The position numbers were made by a program, and so were the translations under genes. The notes beneath the pieces were generated by a model. It was not told the origin of the DNA. It worked only from the letters and a program-made list of their open reading frames with translations, and did not search any database. DNA of 34,891 bases, from the NCBI GenBank assembly GCA_902511425.1, contig CABXFE010000012.1, positions 1 through 34,891 of the forward strand. Reading direction: 5' to 3'. Positions 17,819 to 26,519 of this stretch are shown piece by piece. The number at the start of each line of letters is the position of its first letter. Within the stretch, counting starts at the first letter, position 1. This DNA is from an uncultured SAR86 cluster bacterium. GTDB lineage: Bacteria > Pseudomonadota > Gammaproteobacteria > Magnimaribacterales > D2472.

Positions 17819-20812
17819 ATGATTAACTTAAATAAATTTTTATTCAGTACTTTTGCAATTTTTTCCTTCCTTGTTCCAGCAGTAGTTGCTCAGGATGCTG
17901 ATGAAAATATTGAAGAAGTGGTGGTAACAGGAAGTAGGATTCAAAATCCAAACATTGTTAGCTCATCCCAGGTTCAAGTAGTGGATGCTGCTGATATTGA
18001 GAATCGTGGCGCCATAAGGATCGAAGAGGTCTTAAATGACTTGCCTCAACTTGCACCAGGACAAGTTGCTCAAACTGCAAATGGCTCAAATGGAACTGCT
18101 ACAGCTAACTTAAGAAATTTAGGTTGTTCTAGAACACTTGTTCTTATTAATGGCAAAAGAATGGCTCCAGGTACAGCAACAGGTGCTAGTTGTGCAGATT
18201 TATCTCAAGTTCCTGCATTATTAATCAAGCGGGTTGAAGTGCTAACTGGTGGTGCATCGTCTGTATATGGTTCTGATGCTGTTGCTGGTGTAGTCAACTT
18301 CATATTAGATGATGAGTTTGAAGGCTTTAAAGCTAGTGTAACTAATTCTTTTTATACGCATGAAAATGATAATAGTAAGCTCAGAGCTCTTCATGATAGC
18401 TACGGCTACAAAAAAGCCCCATCAAGCGTAACTGAAGGTGATTCTGTAAAAATGTCAATTGCATTCGGTGGCTCAATCAATGATGGCCAAGGTCATATCA
18501 CTGGTTTTCTAGAGCATGTTAATACAGATCCAATTCTTCAAGGCGCATATGATGGTGGAGCCTGTGCATTAAGTGGCGGTGACGCTAGATGTGGTGGTTC
18601 TTCTACTATTCCTCCAGGCCGTTGGTATGATTTTGGATACAAGAATGCTGGCTATACTCCAATTGATACATCTGTATCTGACTATAAATTTGATTATAAG
18701 CTTCTAGGGGATGAGTTTGTTGATAGAGCTGGGCAGTTATATAACTACAACCCAACAAACCATTATCAAAGACCTCAAGATAAGATAAATGCTGGGTTTT
18801 TCTCTAAGTATTCCATAACTGATAACTCTGAAGTATATGCAGATGTTAGATATACAAAAAATAAATCTCCATCTCAAATAGCTTACTCTGGGACTTTTGG
18901 TGATCTTAGATCTGTGCCTTGTTATAACGCTAATTTCTCAGAGCAAATATATAATGCAGTGTGTGGTAACTGGACTGGAATGGGCGGAAGCTATGCTCCT
19001 AATTTTGCTACAGGCGCTGAAGCTCTCGCATACATTTCATCATTAGATGGTCAGGTTGCTGATGGCTCAATTATTGGATACAGCGCTCCAATTAGAAGCT
19101 TAAAAAGAAACGTTGAAGGCGGACCTAGAAAATATACTCAGTCCTATACAAATATCACAGCTTCTGTTGGTATGAGAGGAGACATTAATGATGATTGGAG
19201 ATATGACATTTCTTATCAGACCTCTCAAGTTGATTACTCTCAAGAAATACAAAATGACCTTTCTGTAACAAAGCTTTTGAGAGCTACAAATGTTATCAAT
19301 GTTGCTGGCGTGCCAACTTGTGTGTCTAAGCTTAATGGTACAGATGCAAACTGTATTCCATACAACCTATTTTCAGGTGGTTTACCGGGCGACGGGGGTA
19401 TCCAAGCAATTTGGGATGCTAATCCTGAGATCCAAACATACATGGCAATACCTAACTTTATCCTTGGAGATTCTAGCGAAACTATTTTCCAAGCATATGT
19501 TGAAGGTACAACAAACTTCTCTATTCCAGGAGCTCCAAGCGCGGTTAGCATGGTAGCTGGTTATGAATCAAGAGAACTTGAATCAGATTATCGTCCAGAT
19601 GCATCCTCACAGGCTGCAGACAGAACTGGTGCTGGCGGACCTATCGTCGCGTTGGCAGGTGCATATGATGTTAAAGAGTACTTTTTTGAATTTGGTATTC
19701 CTGTAACTGATTCATTGAACCTTGAGGCCGGGATGAGATTTGCTGACTACTCAACTGATAATGATACCGATGCATTTAAACTAGGAGCATTTTATAAATT
19801 AAATGATGAGTTATCTTTTAGGGGAACAGTTCAAACAGCAACACGACACGGCTCTATAACAGAATTATATAGAGGCCAAGGCGCTAGTTTGACAGACCTT
19901 GATCCAGATCCTTGTGGAACTAACCCAGAATCTGGTGCAGCTCCTTCTGCAACTCAAGCTCAATGTGCTAATACAGGTCTTCCTGCTTCACTTTATGGTT
20001 CAGACCTAAAATCACCGGCTGATCAATACAATATTTTAACTGGTGGTAACCCTAACCTCATACCTGAAGAGTCTGAGTCTACTACCCTTGGTGTTGTATG
20101 GACTCCATCAAGCATAGAAGGTTTAACAGTTACTTTGGACTATTTTGATATCCTCGTTGAGGACAGAATTGGTACCATTCCTGCTCAGACTTCTATTGAT
20201 AAATGTATATCTACTGGAAACCCAACTTTTTGTAATTTGATCGAGCGTGATCCAATTATGGGTAGTCTTTGGGTGTCACCAGGTAGAATTATTACAACTA
20301 ACACAAATGTTGCTGAAACCTCTACATCTGGTTTTGACATAATTTTTGATTATGTTCTAGAAACAGGCATTGGCCCAATTGGATTGAAGGGTATTTCAAC
20401 AATCGTTGATTCAGATACTTTGATCGTTCTTCCAGGAGAGCCTGAGCTAGAATGTGCCGGAAAATATGGTTCATCATGTGGTAAAAATCCTGTACCTGAA
20501 TTTTCAGGAAACTACTCGGCTGAGCTATCTAGAGGCGACTTTGATTATAATTTAGGTCTTAGATACTTAGGTGAAACTGATACATTGAACAGCGATAACA
20601 TCGATTTTGAGGCTAAAACATATGTTGATGCTACTGTTAAGTACTCATTAAATGAAAACATTTCATTTAGCTTGGGTGCAAGCAACATCTTTGATGAAGA
20701 TCCTGTTTATACATCTAGTGCTGGTACTGCACCTGGTAATGGTAATACTTTCCCAGGATATTTTGATGCACTAGGTACTTATGTATTCTTGAACATTTCT
20801 GTTCAGTACTAA
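17819..20812 (+). CDS. TonB-dependent outer-membrane receptor (first of a tandem pair)
   Basis: This 997-residue protein is expected to be an outer-membrane gated channel driven by TonB-ExbB-ExbD. A signal peptide (residues 1-24, cleavage after AVVA) is followed by the TonB-box region EEVVVTGSRI at 32-41, a plug domain at about 45-165 with LRNLGCSRTLVLINGKR and VYGSDAVAGVVNF, and a 22-strand-type barrel ending in the aromatic FLNISVQY. No N-terminal signalling (STN) domain is present. Cysteines 103 and 125 sit in the plug. The substrate cannot be read; this broad family (Caulobacter/Xanthomonas-type receptors) takes up carbohydrates, peptides and other organics as well as metal complexes. It has its own promoter, Shine-Dalgarno sequence and terminator, so it is probably abundant. 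Confidence 0.93.
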   Translation: MINLNKFLFSTFAIFSFLVPAVVAQDADENIEEVVVTGSRIQNPNIVSSSQVQVVDAADIENRGAIRIEEVLNDLPQLAPGQVAQTANGSNGTATANLRNLGCSRTLVLINGKRMAPGTATGASCADLSQVPALLIKRVEVLTGGASSVYGSDAVAGVVNFILDDEFEGFKASVTNSFYTHENDNSKLRALHDSYGYKKAPSSVTEGDSVKMSIAFGGSINDGQGHITGFLEHVNTDPILQGAYDGGACALSGGDARCGGSSTIPPGRWYDFGYKNAGYTPIDTSVSDYKFDYKLLGDEFVDRAGQLYNYNPTNHYQRPQDKINAGFFSKYSITDNSEVYADVRYTKNKSPSQIAYSGTFGDLRSVPCYNANFSEQIYNAVCGNWTGMGGSYAPNFATGAEALAYISSLDGQVADGSIIGYSAPIRSLKRNVEGGPRKYTQSYTNITASVGMRGDINDDWRYDISYQTSQVDYSQEIQNDLSVTKLLRATNVINVAGVPTCVSKLNGTDANCIPYNLFSGGLPGDGGIQAIWDANPEIQTYMAIPNFILGDSSETIFQAYVEGTTNFSIPGAPSAVSMVAGYESRELESDYRPDASSQAADRTGAGGPIVALAGAYDVKEYFFEFGIPVTDSLNLEAGMRFADYSTDNDTDAFKLGAFYKLNDELSFRGTVQTATRHGSITELYRGQGASLTDLDPDPCGTNPESGAAPSATQAQCANTGLPASLYGSDLKSPADQYNILTGGNPNLIPEESESTTLGVVWTPSSIEGLTVTLDYFDILVEDRIGTIPAQTSIDKCISTGNPTFCNLIERDPIMGSLWVSPGRIITTNTNVAETSTSGFDIIFDYVLETGIGPIGLKGISTIVDSDTLIVLPGEPELECAGKYGSSCGKNPVPEFSGNYSAELSRGDFDYNLGLRYLGETDTLNSDNIDFEAKTYVDATVKYSLNENISFSLGASNIFDEDPVYTSSAGTAPGNGNTFPGYFDALGTYVFLNISVQY

Positions 20813-20834
20813 TAAACTTAGGTTTATAAATCTT

Positions 20835-20861
20835 AAAAGGGCGCATATGTGCCCTCTTTTT
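20835..20861 (+). terminator. Intrinsic terminator after the first receptor
   Basis: Stem GGGCGC/GTGCCC (20839-20844 with 20849-20854), loop ATAT, then TCTTTTT, with an A run before it. It is close in form to the hupB terminator. Confidence 0.87.
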
Positions 20862-20907
20862 GTATAAATTTAACGCATTTTAATTTAATTTTTTATGGCA
20901 AGATGAG

Positions 20908-20936
20908 TTGACATATTGTTACAAAATGGCAACAAT
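20908..20936 (+). promoter_or_regulatory. Candidate promoter and operator of the second TonB-dependent receptor
   Basis: A perfect TTGACA at 20908-20913 is followed after 17 bases by AACAAT (four of six). The spacer and -10 hold an inverted repeat, ATTGTT at 20915-20920 and AACAAT at 20931-20936, extendable to eight-base arms with one mismatch. A dimeric regulator bound there would cover the -10. Confidence 0.5.
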
Positions 20937-20968
20937 TAGCGGAACTAACAAACTTTTAGGGAGTTTAC

Positions 20969-23923
20969 ATGTCTAATATAGTTAAATTTTCACTGGTAGC
21001 AGTCCTTTCATTGGGTCTATTACCTAATACATCTTTTGCACAAGATTCATCTGCTGATGATGAAGATGTAGAAGAGGTTATCGTCACTGGTTCGAGAATT
21101 AAGAGATCAAACCTTGATAGTTCTAAGCCGCTTGAGGTCATTACCGAAGATGCAATCGAAAGAACTGGCCTAAATAACATTGGTGACGTTCTTCAGAACA
21201 TTACTTCATCTGACGGATCAGGCATTCGACCTGTCAGCACTTCAACAAATGCAGGTGTTGGAGCCAATGAAATATCATTAAGAAATCTTGGTGCAGGCAG
21301 AACATTGGTCCTTGTTGACGGAAGAAGATGGGCTACAGATGCATACGGCACCGTAGATATGAATACTATTCCTGTTTCAATCATAAGTCGTGTAGAAATC
21401 CTTAAGGATGGAGCGTCTTCTATATATGGTTCTGATGCTGTAGCAGGTGTTATTAACGTTATTACCAAAAAAGAATATGATGGTTTCTCAGTTAGCGCTT
21501 CTCAAGGTGAATATGAAGCTGGATATGGTGCTAATAACCAAATCGATCTTCTGTTTGGAGCTTCATCAGAAAAAGCTAGTTCATTGTTCAATTTCTCATA
21601 TTCAAGCCAAGAAGGTATTTTTGGTGGAGATATTCCAAGAGCTGCTGTTCCTTGGCAAGGTTGTACTAACCCTCCTGGTTCAGGTACTGGTCCAGAGAAC
21701 AGTCCAACTAACTTAGGACCAAACAATGCGCAAAATGCAGGTTTTGGTAATTTTGCTCCAGATACTAGTATTGGTGTTTGTGGATCTTCAAGATCAGCAT
21801 ATGGTCGCTTCTTTGTTCCCGGAATGTCTTCTCAGTCATTGATCCCTGGTCAAGCTGGTACCGATCCATCGCATTTTAGAAATTTTGCAGCTCATTCTAC
21901 TTATAACTATGCACCAGTTAATCACGTACAATTACCTATCAAAAGATGGGGTGCGTACAACTTCTCTCAATTTGAGATATCTGACAATATGACTGCTTCC
22001 GTTCAGTTTACATATACACAAATGAAAGCAACAAACATGATCGCTCAGGTGCCTATGACTGCAGAGCCTAGTGCTGGTCCACAATGGCAGATTCCTATAA
22101 CTGCAGATAACGTATTTAATGTATTTAATGAAGATATAACTCACTGGAGATATCGTTCTGTTCCATTTGGGCCAAGAAAGAATCAATATGATAATGATAT
22201 TTTTGGTGTTAGAGCCTCTCTAGATGGCAACTTTGACTTGAATGACAATACTTATTTTTGGTCAGTTGGATATCAACTAAATGATGCATCATATGATCAG
22301 ACTGGCTATAACTTTATTAACCTTGCTAACCTAAGATATGCAACTGGACCATCATTCAGACAAGCTGATGGTACTTACAAATGTGGTGTACCTGGCGCAA
22401 CGATTACTGGATGTACTCCAATTAACTTATTCGGTGGTCCGGATATGGGTCTTTCAGCCGGTGTTATTACACAAAACGATTATAATCAAATGATTGATTA
22501 CGTAGGCTATACACTTGCTGGTCAATCTGGCTTTAATAGTGAAGATTTTTGGGCAGAAATTTCAGGCCCTATGTTCGAAATGCCTTATGGTGTTGCATAC
22601 TTTGCAGCAGGTTATGAAGTAAGAAATCAAGGTTACTACGAAAGACCAGACCCATTAGTTGCTGGCGGCCTATCTTCTACAAACTTCTCTGAAGCTACTC
22701 GCGGTAAAACAGGCAGTGAAGAATTCTTTATAGAAATGAATTTCCCACTTCTCAGTGGTGTAACTGGAGCGCAAGAGCTTGAGATGACAATCTCTGCAAG
22801 AAGTTCTGAGTTCACATCAGGTGGTATAGTCGGTTCATCATCTGTTTCAAACAGTCCAGGTGAGCCCTCAACAACAGAAATTGGTATTCGATGGAGACCG
22901 ATTGATGATGTGCTGGTCAGATTCACTTCTGGTGAAACTTTTAGAGCGCCGTCTGTTGGAACACTTTATGCAGGTGCTGGAGAAAGCTTCCCATCCCTTG
23001 CAGACGTCTGTAATACTACTAATTTCCCTCTTCAATCTGCTGCAACTCAAGCAAATTGTACTGCTGGTGGAGTGCCTGCAGGCGGTGCACCTCAGCTTGA
23101 TTCTCAGTTAAGAGAGCTTCAAGGTGGTAACCCTCAGTTAAAACCAGAAGAAGGTGAGAATATGACTCTTGGGATTGTTTATACTCCTAGTCAAATTGAA
23201 GGCCTAAGTCTTGTATTAGATGCATGGTCTATTGAGCTGGAAAATATTGTTGCCTCAATTTCTGCTAGTCAAACAATGAGCAGATGTTATGTTGAAAGCA
23301 GTGTTCAAGACGATGCATTTTGCTCATTTATTGTTAGAACTCCAACAGGAGCTGTTCAAGAGATCAGATCTTCATCTGTAAATGCTGCTAGCAATACTGT
23401 TGAAGGTATTGATTTCGGTGCGCGATATGAGTTTGATACAGATAACTATGGAAGTTTTGTTACTGCGTTTGACGTGACTTATTATACAAAAGATGAATAT
23501 GCACAAAGCGCTACATCAACTCCCTCAGAGCGTTTCGGTTACTATGAAGGAACAGTTGATTGGAGATGGAGAGCTAACGCAGGAATCCTCTGGGATTATG
23601 GTGATTTCACTACTTCAGTTGATTGGAGAATCTTAGATGATAACTGGGAAGATTGTTGGTTGAATTACTACTGGGGTCTAGATGCTCAGTGTTCAGATCC
23701 AGACATGGGTAGCTATGGCTATGATTTAATTGATAGAACTATTTATACTGATATCCAAGTAAATTATAGATACACTGACCAAATTAGCCTTTTCTTTGGA
23801 GCTAGGAACGCTTTTGGAGAAGAGCCTCCATATGTTCAAGACTCATTTTCGCATTCATTTGACATGGCGTATGATTTACCTGGAGGAGCTTTCTTCTACG
23901 GTGGATTTAAAATCGAGTTATAA
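20969..23923 (+). CDS. TonB-dependent outer-membrane receptor (second of a tandem pair)
   Basis: This is a diverged relative of the preceding gene. The 984 residues include a signal peptide (1-24, cleavage after SFA), the TonB-box region EEVIVTGSRI at 35-44, a plug with LRNLGAGRTLVLVDGRRW and IYGSDAVAGVINVITKK, and a long barrel. The barrel segment QLKPEEGENMTLGIVYTP parallels NLIPEESESTTLGVVWTP in the first copy, so the two share ancestry over their whole length, while the extracellular loops differ. The plug cysteine pair of the first receptor is absent. GGGAG precedes the ATG. Its own promoter and a strong terminator make it monocistronic; a peptide-type ABC transporter follows at once. 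Confidence 0.93.
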   Translation: MSNIVKFSLVAVLSLGLLPNTSFAQDSSADDEDVEEVIVTGSRIKRSNLDSSKPLEVITEDAIERTGLNNIGDVLQNITSSDGSGIRPVSTSTNAGVGANEISLRNLGAGRTLVLVDGRRWATDAYGTVDMNTIPVSIISRVEILKDGASSIYGSDAVAGVINVITKKEYDGFSVSASQGEYEAGYGANNQIDLLFGASSEKASSLFNFSYSSQEGIFGGDIPRAAVPWQGCTNPPGSGTGPENSPTNLGPNNAQNAGFGNFAPDTSIGVCGSSRSAYGRFFVPGMSSQSLIPGQAGTDPSHFRNFAAHSTYNYAPVNHVQLPIKRWGAYNFSQFEISDNMTASVQFTYTQMKATNMIAQVPMTAEPSAGPQWQIPITADNVFNVFNEDITHWRYRSVPFGPRKNQYDNDIFGVRASLDGNFDLNDNTYFWSVGYQLNDASYDQTGYNFINLANLRYATGPSFRQADGTYKCGVPGATITGCTPINLFGGPDMGLSAGVITQNDYNQMIDYVGYTLAGQSGFNSEDFWAEISGPMFEMPYGVAYFAAGYEVRNQGYYERPDPLVAGGLSSTNFSEATRGKTGSEEFFIEMNFPLLSGVTGAQELEMTISARSSEFTSGGIVGSSSVSNSPGEPSTTEIGIRWRPIDDVLVRFTSGETFRAPSVGTLYAGAGESFPSLADVCNTTNFPLQSAATQANCTAGGVPAGGAPQLDSQLRELQGGNPQLKPEEGENMTLGIVYTPSQIEGLSLVLDAWSIELENIVASISASQTMSRCYVESSVQDDAFCSFIVRTPTGAVQEIRSSSVNAASNTVEGIDFGARYEFDTDNYGSFVTAFDVTYYTKDEYAQSATSTPSERFGYYEGTVDWRWRANAGILWDYGDFTTSVDWRILDDNWEDCWLNYYWGLDAQCSDPDMGSYGYDLIDRTIYTDIQVNYRYTDQISLFFGARNAFGEEPPYVQDSFSHSFDMAYDLPGGAFFYGGFKIEL

Positions 23924-23945
23924 GAACTTATTAACTTAAAAAAAA

Positions 23946-23969
23946 GGCCGGTTTACCGGCCTTTTTTTT
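23946..23969 (+). terminator. Strong intrinsic terminator after the second receptor
   Basis: A perfect six-base stem GGCCGG/CCGGCC (23946-23951 with 23956-23961) with loop TTTA is followed by eight Ts and preceded by an A run. It ends 15 bases before the oppA start codon. Confidence 0.93.
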
Positions 23970-23978
23970 ATATATAAT
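23952..23978 (+). promoter_or_regulatory. Candidate oppA promoter overlapping the upstream terminator
   Basis: A perfect TATAAT at 23973-23978 ends six bases before the oppA ATG. The best -35-like hexamer, TTTACC at 23952-23957, lies in the terminator hairpin at a short 15-base spacing. A transcript starting at the usual distance would begin at or next to the ATG, so the mRNA may be leaderless; there is no Shine-Dalgarno sequence. Confidence 0.45.
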
Positions 23979-23984
23979 ACTCGC

Positions 23985-25592
23985 ATGAAAATTAAACACT
24001 ATATTCTCTTATTAGCATTTGCCCTGATTGGTTGTGGTAAATCTGTTTCACCAGTTGATTCTTCAATTGAAACTGGAGTGTTCCATTTCGGAAATGGATC
24101 AGAGCCTCAAGGAATTGATCCTCATATTGTCACAGGAGTCCCTGAACATCATATTTTAATCTCTCTATGCGAAGGGTTAACCATTCCTAATCCAAATAGT
24201 GGCAGCAATCTTCCTGGGGCTGCTGAGTCATGGACAGTAAGTGATGACGGTAAAGAATATGTATTTAATTTAAATAAGAATGGAAAATGGTCTAATGGAG
24301 ATCCGGTCACTGCTGATGACTTTGTGTGGTCTTGGATGAGAATATTAACTGCGAGCCTAGGCTCTCAATATCCTGATATGCTTTATTACCTTCAAGGCGC
24401 TGAAGAATATCATACTGGGGTAATAAGTAATTTTGATGAGGTTGGTGTTAAAGCGGTTAACAAATATACATTAAAAGTTAATTTAAAAAATCCTACTCCA
24501 TTTTTTATAGGCATGTTAAGTCATTACAGTACTTGGCCTGTTCACAAAGAAACCGTTTTAAAACATGGTGCAATAGATGATAGAAATGGCCAATGGACCA
24601 GACCTGGTAATTTTGTTTGTAATGGACCATTTCAATTAAAATCTTGGGAGTTAAATAATAAAATCGTTGTAGAAAAGAATCCTAATTATTGGGATGCTGA
24701 AAAAGTTAGTTTAAATGAAATGCATTTTTATCCAGTTTCCAACGTAATGACCGAAGATAGAATGTTTAGAGCTGGACAGTTGCACTTAACCTCAACATTA
24801 CCATCGCAAAAATGTCCAATTTATATCGAGGAAAATAATCCTGATTTAAGAATTGATCCATACATGGGTCAATATTTCTATCGATTGAATACTGATAATC
24901 CATCTTTAAAGGATGTAAGAGTAAGAAAGGCCTTAGCATTTTCAATTGATAGGAAACTTTTGGTAGAAAAAGTTACCAAATGCGGCCAAATTCCTGCATA
25001 TTCTTTTACTCCTCCAGGATCAAATGGATATCAGCCAGATACTAAAATTCCATTCGATCCTGAATTGGCTAAAGAACTTATGAATGACGCTGGTTATTCT
25101 GAAGATAATCCTTTTCCTAAGCTTGAAATACTATTTAATACCAATGAAGATCATAGGAAATTAGCTCTAGCCATACAGCAGATGTGGCAGCAAAATCTAG
25201 GTATCGAAGTCGAACTTGTAAACCAAGATTGGAAAGTATACTTGAGTAGAGAGATGGTAGGTGATTTTCAAGTTTCGAGAGCGGGATGGATAGGAGATTA
25301 TGAAGATCCAAATACCTTCCTTGATTTAATGAGACCTAATAGAGGAAATAATAAGACGGGTTGGGAAGATGCTATTTATGATTCAATTGTTGAAAGAGCA
25401 AACTCAACTAATGATCAAACCCAACGATATGAACTATTGAAAGAAGCCGAAAGAATTCTAATTGATAATATGCCAATTATCCCTCTTTATACTTATGTTC
25501 GATCTTATCAATTATCACCTGATGTTAAGGGTTACAATCCACACATTTTAGATCATCATCACCCTAAGTTCATTTATCTAGAAAGAGATTAA
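23985..25592 (+). CDS. oppA: Peptide ABC transporter substrate-binding lipoprotein, OppA-like
   Basis: This 535-residue protein is a cluster C (family 5, DppA/OppA) solute-binding protein. A lipoprotein signal with lipobox LIGC places the acylated cysteine at residue 17. The mature part opens with FHFGNGSEPQGIDPH, a typical OppA start, and continues with AESWTVSDDGKEYVFNL and WSNGDPVTADDFVWSW, the most conserved family block, then KNPNYWDAEKVSLNEM. The ligand is probably oligopeptides or murein peptides (OppA/MppA-like), but the exact substrate is unknown. The permease gene follows after six bases. See the promoter entry for the unusual start. Confidence 0.88.
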   Translation: MKIKHYILLLAFALIGCGKSVSPVDSSIETGVFHFGNGSEPQGIDPHIVTGVPEHHILISLCEGLTIPNPNSGSNLPGAAESWTVSDDGKEYVFNLNKNGKWSNGDPVTADDFVWSWMRILTASLGSQYPDMLYYLQGAEEYHTGVISNFDEVGVKAVNKYTLKVNLKNPTPFFIGMLSHYSTWPVHKETVLKHGAIDDRNGQWTRPGNFVCNGPFQLKSWELNNKIVVEKNPNYWDAEKVSLNEMHFYPVSNVMTEDRMFRAGQLHLTSTLPSQKCPIYIEENNPDLRIDPYMGQYFYRLNTDNPSLKDVRVRKALAFSIDRKLLVEKVTKCGQIPAYSFTPPGSNGYQPDTKIPFDPELAKELMNDAGYSEDNPFPKLEILFNTNEDHRKLALAIQQMWQQNLGIEVELVNQDWKVYLSREMVGDFQVSRAGWIGDYEDPNTFLDLMRPNRGNNKTGWEDAIYDSIVERANSTNDQTQRYELLKEAERILIDNMPIIPLYTYVRSYQLSPDVKGYNPHILDHHHPKFIYLERD

Positions 25593-25598
25593 TCTTTA

Positions 25599-26519
25599 AT
25601 GATAGCAATTTTCCTTAAAAGAATTTTACTTGCTGTACCTGTATTATTTGCAGTTGCTAGTATTACTTTCTTTTTAATAAAAATTGCACCAGGCGGACCC
25701 TTTGATGCAGATAAGGCAGTATCTCCTCAAGTGCTGAAGAATCTAAATGAAGCTTATAACTTAGATGCATCCAATTGGGAGCAATATGTTGATTACATGA
25801 CTGGGTTGATTCAAGGCGATTTAGGCCCGTCATTCAGATTTCCAGGCAGATCTGTTACAGAAATGATTGCTACTGGATTACCAGTTACTTTTGAATTAGC
25901 TTTTTACGCAATTCTAATTGCTTTAGTTATGGGTGTATTTTTAGGGGTGCTAGCAGCTTTAAAAAGAAATACATTTTTAGACTTTATCCCAATGGCAATT
26001 GCAATGATTGGTATATGCGTTCCATCATTCCTTATGGGACCATTATTGGTTTTAATTTTTGGAATAAATTTTGAATTGCTACCTGTGTCTGGCTGGAATC
26101 AATTGCCGGGAGATAAAATTTTACCATCTCTAACTTTAGGATTTGCATATGCCGCTTATATCGCTAGATTGAGTAGAGGTGGAATGTTAGAAGTTTTAAA
26201 TCAGGACTTTATCAGAACCGCCAGAGCCAAGGGCCTTGCAGAGAGAATAGTTGTAATCAAGCATGCTATGCAGGGCGGACTAATTCCAGTTGTATCATTT
26301 TTAGGGCCAGCTATTGCTGGTTTACTTGCAGGGTCATTTGTTGTTGAAACTATATTTCAAATTCCAGGGCTGGGGAGATTTTATGTTGAAGCAGCATTTA
26401 ACCGAGACTATACAATGATTCTAGGAACCACAATATTTTTCTCTGCGATGATAGTTTTCTTTAATTTGCTATCTGATCTAGCTGCTTTGTGGATGAATCC
26501 AAGATCAAGAGATGTGTAA
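25599..26519 (+). CDS. oppB: Peptide ABC transporter permease, OppB-like
   Basis: This 306-residue inner-membrane permease has about six hydrophobic segments. The first (residues 5-28, ILLAVPVLFAVASITFFLI) is followed by the periplasmic segment typical of OppB/DppB. The cytoplasmic EAA loop, which docks on the ATPase, is QDFIRTARAKGL at about 203-214. The C-terminal part (VETIFQIPGLGRFYVEA) is highly characteristic. It overlaps the next permease gene by one base in TAATG, so the subunits are produced in step. Confidence 0.92.
   Translation: MIAIFLKRILLAVPVLFAVASITFFLIKIAPGGPFDADKAVSPQVLKNLNEAYNLDASNWEQYVDYMTGLIQGDLGPSFRFPGRSVTEMIATGLPVTFELAFYAILIALVMGVFLGVLAALKRNTFLDFIPMAIAMIGICVPSFLMGPLLVLIFGINFELLPVSGWNQLPGDKILPSLTLGFAYAAYIARLSRGGMLEVLNQDFIRTARAKGLAERIVVIKHAMQGGLIPVVSFLGPAIAGLLAGSFVVETIFQIPGLGRFYVEAAFNRDYTMILGTTIFFSAMIVFFNLLSDLAALWMNPRSRDV

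Noticed and set aside
26489-26518. Earlier oppC start inside oppB
   Set aside because: The TAATG junction at 26517-26521 is a usual coupled start and gives a normal OppC N-terminus.
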